From positions 1 to 23,499 of the forward strand of contig DJYF01000004.1 of the NCBI GenBank assembly GCA_002450035.1: 23,499 nucleotides of DNA. The letters are read 5' to 3'. Made by a program: the position numbers and the translations under genes. The notes beneath the pieces were generated by a model. That model searched no databases. It was not told where the DNA came from and saw only the letters and a list, made by a program, of their open reading frames with translations. Positions 1-6,433 of this stretch are shown here, piece by piece; the first letter of the stretch is position 1, and every line of letters begins with the position of its first letter. This DNA comes from Caryophanales bacterium UBA6985 (GTDB taxonomy: Bacteria; Bacillota_I; Bacilli_A; RF39; UBA660).

Positions 1-9
1 AAAAAGTTA

Positions 10-58
10 TTGACATTATAAAAGATATATGTTAATATAAAATTGTCTTAAATGACAA
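10..58 (+). promoter_or_regulatory. Strong sigma-A-type promoter with adjacent inverted repeat, driving the early operon
   Basis: A perfect -35 box TTGACA (10-15) is followed after exactly 17 bp by TAATAT (33-38), preceded by TG one base upstream (extended -10). Transcription should start near 45. Overlapping that point is an inverted repeat, TTGTC (43-47) and GACAA (54-58), with a 6-nt gap, which could be an operator or a weak 5' hairpin. No gene occupies bases 1-96. The first start codon, that of the SSB gene, is at 97 behind AAGGAG (83-88). The promoter is clear from the sequence; the operator role is inference. Confidence 0.75.
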
Positions 59-96
59 AGGTTTTGATTTAGAAATAAGAAAAGGAGTGATAATTT

Positions 97-432
97 ATGT
101 TAAATCAAACAATTTTAGTAGGAAGATTAGTAAGGGATGTTGAGGTACAAGAATCAGAAAGTGGAAAGAAATATGCTAGTATTACAATAGCAATTCCAAG
201 AAGTTTCAAAAATGCAGAAGGACAATATGATACTGATTTCATTGATTGTAGAGTATTTGATAGTATTGCAACTAATACAAGTGAATATTGCAAAAAAGGA
301 GATATTATTGGAGTTAAAGGTAGACTACAATCTAGTACTTATGAAAAAGAAGATGGAACTAAACAATTTAAAATGGAAGTTATTGCCGAAAAAATAACAT
401 TCTTATCAAGTAGAAAAAGTAATGAGGAATAA
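97..432 (+). CDS. ssb: Single-stranded DNA-binding protein (OB fold, no acidic tail)
   Basis: This is a 111-residue SSB that coats single-stranded DNA during phage replication and recombination. The whole protein is an OB fold: the N-terminus MLNQTILVGRLVRD is the classic SSB start (compare NxVxLxGRLxxDPE), followed by an FIDCRVFDSIATNTSEYCKKGD segment in two halves (about residues 48-69) and a VKGRLQSSTYE strand-turn (about 73-83). Typical bacterial SSBs run 150-180 residues and end in an acidic tip such as DDDLPF. This one stops right after the fold with SSRKSNEE, so both the linker and the partner-binding tip are absent. The start has AAGGAG 8 nt upstream. It is the first gene of the operon and ends 2 nt before the next start. 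Confidence 0.93.
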   Translation: MLNQTILVGRLVRDVEVQESESGKKYASITIAIPRSFKNAEGQYDTDFIDCRVFDSIATNTSEYCKKGDIIGVKGRLQSSTYEKEDGTKQFKMEVIAEKITFLSSRKSNEE

Positions 433-434
433 TT

Positions 435-722
435 ATGATAGAACTAAAGAATGTAAGTTTAGATTTACATAATGGTAGAGTTGCAGAATGTTATGTAGAA
501 TGTTTTGAAAGAATGTTGTATGTAATATTCAAAGATACAACAAGTGGAGATATTGATAATATAGAAAACATTATGAAAGATAGTTATGATGAATGGGCAT
601 CTGGAGATAATGAAGAAATAATTGATATTTGTTGTGAAGAATATATTTTAAGTACATTAAATGCTTATAAAGATAAAATTGTAGCAGTAATTTATGAGGA
701 TGATAAAGATGAAGATAATTAG
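435..722 (+). CDS. Small acidic protein of unknown function
   Basis: A 95-residue protein I do not recognise. It follows the SSB stop by 2 nt with a GAGG-type binding site, so it is translationally coupled to it. Its composition is strongly acidic, especially the end (DDKDEDN and a DNEEIIDICCEE stretch at about 67-78), and it carries four cysteines, two of them adjacent. No membrane segment or known motif is visible. An acidic small early phage protein may bind a host protein or mimic DNA, but that is only inference. The next gene starts inside its last codons. Confidence 0.8.
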   Translation: MIELKNVSLDLHNGRVAECYVECFERMLYVIFKDTTSGDIDNIENIMKDSYDEWASGDNEEIIDICCEEYILSTLNAYKDKIVAVIYEDDKDEDN

Positions 723-906
723 TAATCAACAAATGTTAGATTTTATAGAGGGTAAGTGGGAGTCAAGTTATGACTTGCTCCTAACTTATCACAAAGATAC
801 TAATATTTGGGTAGCTTGTGATAATAGCACAGGTCAAAAATGGGTAGAGGAGTTTGATCAATTAGCAAATGCTATTGGTTGGTTGAAAGGAGAATTTGAA
901 TTATGA
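709..906 (+). CDS. Small protein of unknown function, starts inside the previous gene
   Basis: A 65-residue protein starting MKIISNQQML. I place the start at 709 because GAGGA (696-700) lies 8 nt upstream. In-frame ATGs at 694 and 700 lack a binding site. It overlaps the preceding gene by 14 nt, and its stop overlaps the next start as ATGA. The product is mixed in charge with several tryptophans (KWESSY, NIWVACD, QKWVEE, IGWLKG), which suggests a small folded domain rather than a disordered peptide. A strong imperfect hairpin (753-788) lies inside the gene. Function unknown. Confidence 0.72.
   Translation: MKIISNQQMLDFIEGKWESSYDLLLTYHKDTNIWVACDNSTGQKWVEEFDQLANAIGWLKGEFEL
753..788 (+). other. 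Imperfect 16+4+16 hairpin inside a coding region
   Basis: The left arm (753-768, beginning TAAGTGGGAG) and right arm (773-788, ending CTAACTTA) can form about 15 pairs with one bulged base on each side and a TATG loop. The inner stem is CAAGT/ACTTG. It has no following T-run, so it is not a classical terminator. The right arm uses the Leu codon CTC, rare in this window, next to TTG and CTA, as if the structure constrained codon choice. The role could be mRNA folding, a protein site or processing. Confidence 0.45.
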
Positions 907-1085
907 AAGATACAGTAATTGAATATGATAATCAAGAAGAACAATACTTATGGAATAGTTTTGTTTACTTCTTTAGAAATGTAAAAGGTTATTCAGATTG
1001 GACTGATGAACAAATTGCATTAAGTATGAATAATGATGATTTAAAAGAATATTGTAAATGGGTTATGAAAGTATTAGGAGATTAA
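903..1085 (+). CDS. Small protein of unknown function
   Basis: A 60-residue protein beginning MKDTVIEYDN. Its ATG overlaps the previous stop (ATGA), and AAGGAG lies about 9 nt upstream within the previous gene. It is rich in aromatic residues (LWNSFVYFFRN at about 16-26, YCKWVMKV near the end) and moderately acidic. The segment SDWTDEQIALSMNNDDLKEY looks helical. I see no recognisable domain. It sits in the SSB-proximal cluster of small early genes. Confidence 0.72.
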   Translation: MKDTVIEYDNQEEQYLWNSFVYFFRNVKGYSDWTDEQIALSMNNDDLKEYCKWVMKVLGD

Positions 1086-1089
1086 AATT

Positions 1090-1329
1090 ATGAAAAATGT
1101 TTATGATAATGGTTATCAAATTTTAGCAAGTGTTAAAGATATGAAAAAGTATATAAATAAATGTATAAAATACAACATAGATGAGGGAGAAGAACATAAA
1201 GAATTAGATGAAATTCTAGAAGAGTTATCAGAATATGAAGATGAAGATATTGCTTATGTAGATTATGATAGACCTATGGGATTTGATTTAAAAGTATTTA
1301 CTAAAAATGATGAAATGGAGAATAATTAA
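1090..1329 (+). CDS. Small acidic helical protein of unknown function
   Basis: A 79-residue protein that begins 4 nt after the previous stop, with TTAGGAG 8-13 nt upstream. The middle is a run of Glu-rich helix (EGEEHKELDEILEELSEYED, about 32-51). The ends are less charged and contain Tyr/Phe patches (YDRPMGFDLKVF). No known family is evident. Charge and size are like its neighbours, so it probably belongs to the same functional class of early host-interaction proteins, which is inference. Confidence 0.75.
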   Translation: MKNVYDNGYQILASVKDMKKYINKCIKYNIDEGEEHKELDEILEELSEYEDEDIAYVDYDRPMGFDLKVFTKNDEMENN

Positions 1330-1330
1330 T

Positions 1331-1657
1331 ATGCAAGAATTTATTGAAGAATTAGAATATAATCAAAAAATTAATCTTGAAAAAGGTTTAGAGAATAGAA
1401 TTGATATTGATTATGTTATTGAAAAATTAAAAGATATAAATGTATTTTATGAGGTATGTAAAGCAGAAACTCAAAATGCAATAGAAGATTTGTATAATGA
1501 TGAACTATATGATCATATTCATGAGGAAATAGAGAATATTGATGAAGAAGAAACAAATGATATTGCAAGAAGTGTATATGATTATGATGAATCTTTTCAT
1601 GATATTTATGATAATGCAAGATATGAAATATTAAGAAGATATGATAATGAGGAGTAG
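1331..1657 (+). CDS. Highly acidic 108-aa protein of unknown function
   Basis: Starts at ATG 1331 (MQEFIEELEY), one base after the previous stop, with TGGAG about 10 nt upstream. An upstream in-frame ATG at 1307 lies within the previous gene and has no binding site. By my count about 34 of 108 residues are Asp or Glu against about 10 Lys or Arg, a net charge near -24. The acidic residues are spread in helices interleaved with Tyr and Ile, not in a simple tail, so a folded, strongly negative surface is likely. Such proteins can be DNA mimics (Ocr and Ugi are precedents by principle only). I see no homology to either. Confidence 0.78.
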   Translation: MQEFIEELEYNQKINLEKGLENRIDIDYVIEKLKDINVFYEVCKAETQNAIEDLYNDELYDHIHEEIENIDEEETNDIARSVYDYDESFHDIYDNARYEILRRYDNEE

Positions 1658-1660
1658 ATT

Positions 1661-1942
1661 ATGAGAAATTTTGAACTAGAAAAGTATTTTGATAATGATT
1701 TATATTTAGTAAGATTTAACAATATTAAAGACTTAGAAAAAAGACTTAAAGAAGATGAAGATTTAAAAGTTTTAGATTTCAGTTTTAGAAGTGATTATGA
1801 TAATGATTTTTCAGATTATGAATTGAATTTAACAGTAGAAGATACTGATAAAACTAAATATGATTTAGATATTTGGTATGCAGTTACTAGAATTGGAGAA
1901 AGAGTAATTGTAGAAACAAATTTTGAGGAGTGTGGAAATTAA
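1661..1942 (+). CDS. Small protein of unknown function
   Basis: A 93-residue protein starting MRNFELEKYF behind GAGGAG. It starts 3 nt after the previous stop. It reads as alternating acidic and hydrophobic beta-like stretches (DFSFRSDYDNDFSDYELNLTVED, in the middle) and ends with VETNFEECGN. No known domain is visible. Its spacing to the genes on both sides shows it is part of the same operon. Confidence 0.75.
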   Translation: MRNFELEKYFDNDLYLVRFNNIKDLEKRLKEDEDLKVLDFSFRSDYDNDFSDYELNLTVEDTDKTKYDLDIWYAVTRIGERVIVETNFEECGN

Positions 1943-1943
1943 T

Positions 1944-2309
1944 ATGTATTTTATATGTGATATTTATGATAGTAGTGAAAGAGGAAGAATAATGAGCAAC
2001 AAAGAATTAAAGGAACTATTAATTGATGAAGTAATTGATGATTTAAAGAATAATAAACAAGATTATGATATTGTTGTAGGTTGTACTGGTATTCTAGAAT
2101 CTCTTGCAAAAGGAAAAGACTCTGAAAAATATATTTTAGATAATCTAGAAGGATATGGATGGAAAGTAATAGATTTATTACAAATACAAAGAGATTTAGA
2201 AGATTTAAAGCATTACTTTGCACCACATAAAGAACCTATAACAATTAGTTTTAATACAGTAATAAATACAATAAATAAAGGAGTTAATGAAAATGGAAGA
2301 AAAGATTAA
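1944..2309 (+). CDS. Protein of unknown function
   Basis: A 122-residue protein if it starts at ATG 1944, one base after the previous stop, with GGAG 13 nt upstream. An alternative ATG at 1992 (MSNKELKELLIDEV, 106 residues) has AGAGGA at better spacing, and that helical stretch looks like a natural N-terminus, so the first 16 residues are uncertain. It is predicted to be mainly helical and acidic, with a CTGILESLAKGKD segment in the middle. No recognised domain. The next small gene starts within its last codons. Confidence 0.72.
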   Translation: MYFICDIYDSSERGRIMSNKELKELLIDEVIDDLKNNKQDYDIVVGCTGILESLAKGKDSEKYILDNLEGYGWKVIDLLQIQRDLEDLKHYFAPHKEPITISFNTVINTINKGVNENGRKD

Positions 2310-2442
2310 AGATCTTGAATATGCTAAAAAAGCAGTATTAAGTTGTCTAGAAAATCATAGTGTTTTAGTTGATATGCATGGTTTGAAATATTGGGCAGGA
2401 GTAGTTGAAAGATTAAGGAATGAGATTAAGGAGATGTTGTGA
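2293..2442 (+). CDS. Small 49-aa helical protein
   Basis: ATG 2293 is preceded by AAGGAG (2278-2283) at 9 nt; in-frame ATG 2287 is a second choice. It encodes MEEKIKDLEYAKKAVLSCLE and then a region ending VVERLRNEIKEML. The product would be two amphipathic helices around a Gly-rich turn (HGLKYWAG). It overlaps the preceding gene by 17 nt in another frame, and its last codons carry the binding site of the next gene. Support rests on the binding site, spacing and lack of any other use of this stretch. Confidence 0.62.
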   Translation: MEEKIKDLEYAKKAVLSCLENHSVLVDMHGLKYWAGVVERLRNEIKEML

Positions 2443-2443
2443 T

Positions 2444-2644
2444 ATGTTAGTTATTTATGAGTTACATATTAATAACATGAATAAGGAAGATGAAATGTGC
2501 TTATTTGATTGTGATAGTTTAAAAGAAGCTAAATATTTCTTTGAATATAAACTAGGAGTTAAAACTAGCTTAACTAATTTAAGTAAACAGATTAAAACAA
2601 ATGGAACAATAAATAAAAAATATAAAATTTATAAAATTAAATAA
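2444..2644 (+). CDS. Small protein of unknown function
   Basis: A 66-residue protein starting MLVIYELHIN. I chose ATG 2444, which has AAGGAG (2428-2433) 10 nt upstream and follows the previous stop by one base. An in-frame ATG at 2420 lies inside the previous gene. The N-terminus is beta-like and the C-terminus is strongly basic (KQIKTNGTINKKYKIYKIK), unlike the acidic neighbours, so it could bind nucleic acid (inference). It is the last gene before the internal promoter at 2650-2679. Confidence 0.72.
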   Translation: MLVIYELHINNMNKEDEMCLFDCDSLKEAKYFFEYKLGVKTSLTNLSKQIKTNGTINKKYKIYKIK

Positions 2645-2649
2645 AGTTT

Positions 2650-2679
2650 TAAACTTTTTAAAGAGTGGAGTGTTATAAT
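2650..2679 (+). promoter_or_regulatory. Internal phage promoter, copy A of a repeated element
   Basis: A TAAACT box (2650-2655), 18-bp spacer and extended -10 TG-T-TATAAT (2671-2679) form a promoter. The same arrangement recurs at 15524-15553. The two copies share ttttaaactttttaa exactly (2647-2661), the spacing, and 17 of 19 bases from the -10 through TACGA (2671-2689). Upstream, AAAGTTT-T-AAACTTT (2644-2658) is a perfect palindrome followed by TT and could be a weak terminator or operator. Transcription would start near 2686, inside the small gene at 2682, so the main target is probably the gene at 2818 and the helicase. Confidence 0.62.
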
Positions 2680-2681
2680 TT

Positions 2682-2825
2682 ATGTACGAGGTAAAACTAT
2701 TAAATTTAAAAACTGGTCAAGAATTTAGTAAAGCATTTTATGATAAATGGCAAAAAGATAAGTTTGTTAAAAAGTGTAGTTATTCTAGAAAAGTAAAAGT
2801 GATAGGAGTTTTATGTTATGGATGA
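2682..2825 (+). CDS. Possible 47-aa basic protein
   Basis: ATG 2682 (MYEVKLLNLKTGQEF) opens a 47-codon frame ending KVKVIGVLCYG. It is basic (KKCSYSRKVKV). A GGAGTG lies about 10 nt upstream, but the strong -10 box of promoter A also sits between them, so transcripts from that promoter would begin after this ATG. The gene can therefore be translated only from read-through RNA, or the frame may be fortuitous. It overlaps the next gene by 8 nt. Confidence 0.45.
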   Translation: MYEVKLLNLKTGQEFSKAFYDKWQKDKFVKKCSYSRKVKVIGVLCYG

Positions 2826-3078
2826 GCAACTTAAAAATTTAAAGTTCAGTACAAAGTCAATTATGATAACTGATAAACAAAAAGAATTTATAGAGCAACT
2901 ACTTGATGAACTAATTGACTTTGAAGATGATAGTTATAATAATATAGAATATTGGAAATTAAGTAAACAAGATGCTACAAAGTTAATTAAAGAATTAAAG
3001 AGTTTAGTAGATGATTATGAAAGTGAATTTTATGATAATCGTTATGATTATGATTCAATGGATTATGGAGATAGATAA
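2818..3078 (+). CDS. Small protein with a TDKQ...LIxELK helical motif
   Basis: An 86-residue protein (MDEQLKNLKF) with AGGAG 9 nt upstream. Residues about 18-65 follow a pattern I have seen in small phage proteins and in tails of phage recombination proteins: ITDKQKEFIEQLLDEL, then LSKQDATKLIKELKSL. This looks like a small helical domain in which a paired helix packs on a KQ-headed helix. The C-terminus is Asp/Tyr-rich (DNRYDYDSMDYGDR), probably disordered. It lies 15 nt before the helicase gene, so it may act with it. Exact role unknown. Confidence 0.75.
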   Translation: MDEQLKNLKFSTKSIMITDKQKEFIEQLLDELIDFEDDSYNNIEYWKLSKQDATKLIKELKSLVDDYESEFYDNRYDYDSMDYGDR

Positions 3079-3093
3079 TAAGGAGTGGTAAAT

Positions 3094-4464
3094 ATGTTGA
3101 AAGGAGTTAAATTAAGAGACTATCAAGATCAAATCTTAAAAGAACTTGGTAGTGTTCCTAGTATTGGTTTGTTTATGAAAACTGGTAGTGGTAAAACACT
3201 TACAAGTCTAGAAAGATTTACTAGGAATCCAACTTCAAATCTTTTGGTAATATGCCCTCAAAAGATAGTTACACAATGGTTTGATGAAATTGAAAAACAT
3301 ACTGATTTAAAAGTATGCAGATACAATATGGGTTGGAGTGCTAAGAAAAAAGAAAGTGAAATACAATCTTATTTAGGTAAAAGACCTTATGCTAATAAAT
3401 GTATAGTAGTAAATTTTGATATCGTTTGTAAAATTGACTGGAGTTTTGGAATTGATGAGAATTGGACTATTATTGTAGATGAAAGTCATAAGATTAAAAA
3501 CATGGGTACATCTAGAAGTCCAGTTAAAGTTACACAGAAAGTATTAGAACTTGGTAAATTAACACCATATAAGATTATTCTTACAGCTACACCAACTGAA
3601 AAAGAATATGGTGGTTACATTGATCTTTATAGTCAACTTACTTTTCTAGGATATCTAGATATGAGTTATACACTATTTCAAAATAGATATTGTAGAATAG
3701 AAAAAATGCAACTTCCTGGAATGCCATTTCCAATTAATAAAATAACTGGTTATAGAATGAATCTGATTGATGAAGAAATTAAACCTTTAATAAAATTATG
3801 TTGTAGGTATTATGCTCCAAAGTATGGAGATTATGAACCTCAATTATTAAAAATTAATATTCCTAAAGCAAAGAATTATGCAAAGATGTTAGAAGATAGA
3901 ACTTATCAAGATATAACATTTGATAATGTAAGTGCTTTTAGAATAGGTAAGAAAACATTAATAAGTGGATGTGTTACTGGTACTGATGAGTATGGTAATA
4001 AATATAAATATGGAGACAATACAAATAAAGCTGATTGGTTAGAAGAATTCCTATCAAATACTGATGATGTTGTAAGTGTTTTATACAATTACAATGTTGA
4101 AAAAGATATTATCATTAATGTATGTGAAAAACTTAAAAAGAAATACATAGTTATTAATGGAGATATTAAAGATAAACCTGCTGAACTTAAAAAAGAATTT
4201 GATGTATTGATAGGACAATATGAAGCATTTGGTGAAAGTTTGGATGGACTTCAATATAAATGTCATCTGATGGTGTTTTATTCAATGCCAGATAGTTCAA
4301 GAGCTTATAGACAATCTCTTGGAAGAATTGATAGAATTGGTCAAACTGAAATGCCTATTTATTATCATCTAGTAATGGAAAAAACTATTGATGATAAAAT
4401 ATATGAAATGGTTCAAAATAAAGTAGAATTTAGTGAAAAAGATCTAAATGAATTAACTATATAA
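3094..4464 (+). CDS. SNF2-type superfamily 2 DNA helicase/translocase
   Basis: A 456-residue SF2 ATPase of the phage SNF2-like group, likely a DNA translocase used in replication or recombination. Visible motifs: Walker A KTGSGKT (about 29-35), DESH box (129-132), motif III LTATPTE (about 165), and motif VI QSLGRIDRIGQ (407-417) with its two arginines. The first helicase motif context LRDYQ (about 7-11) acts as the Q-motif region. The ATG at 3094 has AAGGAG 8 nt upstream, so it is preferred over GTG 3085. The protein is compact (two RecA folds, no accessory domain). It sits between small genes and upstream of the annealase, matching the common phage layout. Confidence 0.92.
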   Translation: MLKGVKLRDYQDQILKELGSVPSIGLFMKTGSGKTLTSLERFTRNPTSNLLVICPQKIVTQWFDEIEKHTDLKVCRYNMGWSAKKKESEIQSYLGKRPYANKCIVVNFDIVCKIDWSFGIDENWTIIVDESHKIKNMGTSRSPVKVTQKVLELGKLTPYKIILTATPTEKEYGGYIDLYSQLTFLGYLDMSYTLFQNRYCRIEKMQLPGMPFPINKITGYRMNLIDEEIKPLIKLCCRYYAPKYGDYEPQLLKINIPKAKNYAKMLEDRTYQDITFDNVSAFRIGKKTLISGCVTGTDEYGNKYKYGDNTNKADWLEEFLSNTDDVVSVLYNYNVEKDIIINVCEKLKKKYIVINGDIKDKPAELKKEFDVLIGQYEAFGESLDGLQYKCHLMVFYSMPDSSRAYRQSLGRIDRIGQTEMPIYYHLVMEKTIDDKIYEMVQNKVEFSEKDLNELTI

Positions 4465-4475
4465 GGAGAGATAGT

Positions 4476-4673
4476 ATGAATGAAGAAGATTGGTTTGATA
4501 TAGGAGATATTATAATTGGTTGTATAATAATTGCTATATTTGGATTTATTGCATGGGTATTGGTTGATTTCAAAAATGATTATGATTGTTCAACTACTAC
4601 TGATATTGGGTGGTACAATGAACATGATTGTATAAGATATTGTAAGGAGTGTAAAAATGATTCTGATAGATAG
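4476..4673 (+). CDS. Single-pass membrane protein with Cys-rich tail
   Basis: A 65-residue protein (MNEEDWFDIGD). Residues about 9-31 form one long hydrophobic helix (DIIIGCIIIAIFGFIAWVLV). The following 35 residues hold five cysteines (YDC, HDC, YC, KEC) plus His and many Asp, able to bind metal or form disulfides. No signal-peptidase site is obvious, so it probably stays as an anchored protein. It has GGAG at good spacing and lies 11 nt after the helicase. A phage early membrane protein could act in superinfection exclusion or host takeover; that is a guess. Confidence 0.78.
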   Translation: MNEEDWFDIGDIIIGCIIIAIFGFIAWVLVDFKNDYDCSTTTDIGWYNEHDCIRYCKECKNDSDR

Positions 4674-4914
4674 ATTCCTAGAAATAAATAATAAATGGAA
4701 AAGGAAATACAATAGACTTTGTGTTCAATATGAAACACTAGCTACCAAAGAAATAGATAAATTAGAAAGAGCTAATGATATATTATTAACAAATATAGAA
4801 TATAGAGATCTAATAGAGAAACAAAAAGAAGAACTTAAAACATATAGAAGAAAATTTGGTAGACTTGAAGGTGGTGATAAAAGTGTTAAAGATAAAAATA
4901 AAGGACAAAGATGA
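4657..4914 (+). CDS. Coiled-coil protein of unknown function
   Basis: An 85-residue protein (MILIDRFLEINNKWKRKYNR) behind AAGGAG at 8 nt, starting inside the last codons of the membrane-protein gene. It is rich in Lys, Glu and Leu with heptad-like spacing from about 5 to 70 (EIDKLERANDIL, then DLIEKQKEELKTYRRKFGRLE), and ends with a basic tail (KSVKDKNKGQR). It is probably a helical oligomer. No family recognised. Confidence 0.75.
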   Translation: MILIDRFLEINNKWKRKYNRLCVQYETLATKEIDKLERANDILLTNIEYRDLIEKQKEELKTYRRKFGRLEGGDKSVKDKNKGQR

Positions 4915-5077
4915 TTCTGTTAGTATCAGACAAAAATATAATGATTACACAGCTTTAGAAGGTATAATCTTATTGGATATAGCTATAGATATTTTAAGAG
5001 ATGATTTTGAATTATCTGATAATGAAATTTGGGAGTTATTAAAAGATTATAGAGCAAATATTAAAGAGGTGGATTGA
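4883..5077 (+). CDS. Small helical protein, GTG start
   Basis: About 64 residues if it starts at GTG 4883, where AGGTGG (4868-4873) lies 9 nt upstream. In-frame TTG 4856 has no binding site. It overlaps the preceding gene by 32 nt in another frame. The body DYTALEGIILLDIAIDILRDDFELSDNEIWELL is helical and acidic and resembles small phage proteins of unknown role; the N-terminus is basic. The next gene overlaps its stop as TGATG. Start choice is moderately sure, product unknown. Confidence 0.68.
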   Translation: MLKIKIKDKDDSVSIRQKYNDYTALEGIILLDIAIDILRDDFELSDNEIWELLKDYRANIKEVD

Positions 5078-5229
5078 TGATTGATACAACTGATTTAAGT
5101 AGTTATTATCCTGGATATGATAAATACTGTGAACCTAAAGAAGAAATAAATCCAGATGATGATCCAACTATTGATGAAATAGTTGATGAAATGATATTAG
5201 AAAGATTAGAGAAAGAGGAGAGTGAGTAG
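5077..5229 (+). CDS. Small acidic 50-aa protein
   Basis: ATG 5077 (MIDTTDLSSYYPGYDKYCEP) shares one base with the previous stop and has AGAGGTGG about 5 nt upstream. The C-terminal half is nearly all acidic helix (DDDPTIDEIVDEMILERLEK, EESE). It fills exactly the space between its neighbours, and its end carries the GAGGAG binding site for the next gene. Its small size hides it from length-filtered gene finding. Function unknown. Confidence 0.66.
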   Translation: MIDTTDLSSYYPGYDKYCEPKEEINPDDDPTIDEIVDEMILERLEKEESE

Positions 5230-5230
5230 A

Positions 5231-5467
5231 ATGGCTTACATTAAAAGAGAAAAATATACAGTTATCAATGATAATGATTTAAAAAAGGAATTATTGGATG
5301 TTTTATTGGAGAAAGGAATAAAGTCAGTTAAAGCTAGACAATTAGTTTATTATCCAGTACCAATGAGTTTAATCAGATGGTCTAGATATTTAGATCCTAA
5401 TGAATGTGAAATGTTCCTAGAACCATACAATGAAAATGATGAAAACCAAGAAGATTTTGGTTTTTAA
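5231..5467 (+). CDS. Small protein with SSB-like acidic EDFGF C-terminal tip
   Basis: A 78-residue protein (MAYIKREKYT). ATG 5231 has AGAGGAG at 10 nt, so it is preferred to GTG 5222. The first 60 residues form a basic to neutral region (LLEKGIKSVKARQLVYYP, PMSLIRWSRYLDP). The end is an acidic linker closing in a phenylalanine tip (NENDENQEDFGF). The same EDFGF ends the 186-residue protein at 7135-7695. Tips like this in SSB proteins (DDDIPF) recruit replication and repair partners. It lies 27 nt before the annealase, so a bridging role in recombination is plausible but inferred. Confidence 0.78.
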   Translation: MAYIKREKYTVINDNDLKKELLDVLLEKGIKSVKARQLVYYPVPMSLIRWSRYLDPNECEMFLEPYNENDENQEDFGF

Positions 5468-5494
5468 TAGAAAAAGAAAAGGAGAAATGAAATT

Positions 5495-6418
5495 ATGGCA
5501 AATGCAAAGAAAAGTTGGAAGGAAGTATTCTTAGAAAATTATAGTGGTAAATCTGATTTAGCAAAAGAAGTTGAACCATTTATAAAAGACAATTATAAGG
5601 GAAATGCATATATTCCTTGGGCAACTATGGAAAGACTTACTTATATGTGTGATGAAGATGCAACTTTTGAAAATATTAAAAATGAGAATGGTGGACTTGT
5701 ACATACTGATGTTGTAGAAATGCACCAACAAAATATTCAAAAAGGAGAAGTTGTTAGTGATACTACTTCACAAATGTTCTCTCATATGGTTAAAGTTAAA
5801 TTAATCTTTATGGGAAAAGAATTTATTGAAGAATATCCTATTCAAGATCAAGATTATTCAGCAGCTAGAGTATTTAATCAAAACTTAGTAAATAGAGCTT
5901 TACAAAGAGCAAAAGCTAAAGTTGCTTCTAGAGCTACTGGAATTGGATTCAAGTTATATGAAGGTAAAGACTTACAATTTGATGAAGTTCCACAAGAAAC
6001 TAAACCACAGTTACCAGTTGAAAATGTTCAAAATGAACAATCAGATGTGAAAAAATCACAAAAAACTGCAAAAAGTAACACTAAAATAGAAAAAACTGTA
6101 GAAAAGGTAGAAGAAAAACCTACTACTCCACAACCAGTTGTAGAAACACCTAAAGAAGAACCAAAAAATGAACCAGTTGTAACACAATCAGTTGGAGATG
6201 ATCCAGTATCAGAAGCTGTACACTTGATTAAAAACACAGATGTTGATAAAATGAATTTAGCATTACAGAGAGTAAATGTTGCATTAATGAAAAAACATAA
6301 GATTGCTTTATCAACAGAAGCTAGTGAAGAAGAACTAAGAACAATCTTATCTAATAAGACAATCTTTAGTAATCCAGAGCAATTCTTAAAGACATTAAAA
6401 ACATTACTTGGTATGTAA
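5495..6418 (+). CDS. Sak3-like (DUF1071-type) single-strand annealing protein
   Basis: A 307-residue recombination mediator expected to bind ssDNA and anneal complementary strands. Residues about 1-160 match my recollection of the DUF1071/Sak3 family: NAYIPWATMERLTYM (about 36-50), EYPIQDQDYSAARVFNQNL (about 114-132), RALQRAKAKVASRATGIGF (about 134-152) and LYEG. A long Lys/Glu/Pro/Val/Thr-rich linker follows (about 165-232), then a small helical C-terminal region (VSEAVHLIKNTDVDKMNLAL, ending LKTLLGM). ATG 5495 has AAAGGAG at 8 nt. It probably works with the YqaJ-like exonuclease at 15805 and the DUF669-like protein at 7135. Confidence 0.82.
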   Translation: MANAKKSWKEVFLENYSGKSDLAKEVEPFIKDNYKGNAYIPWATMERLTYMCDEDATFENIKNENGGLVHTDVVEMHQQNIQKGEVVSDTTSQMFSHMVKVKLIFMGKEFIEEYPIQDQDYSAARVFNQNLVNRALQRAKAKVASRATGIGFKLYEGKDLQFDEVPQETKPQLPVENVQNEQSDVKKSQKTAKSNTKIEKTVEKVEEKPTTPQPVVETPKEEPKNEPVVTQSVGDDPVSEAVHLIKNTDVDKMNLALQRVNVALMKKHKIALSTEASEEELRTILSNKTIFSNPEQFLKTLKTLLGM

Positions 6419-6433
6419 TAAAGAAAGGATGAG

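Noticed and set aside
4911..4958. 15-codon frame MILLVSDKNIMITQL overlapping the coiled-coil stop as ATGA
   Set aside because: Too short and wholly inside the better supported frame at 4883-5077; the binding site is only AAAGGA.
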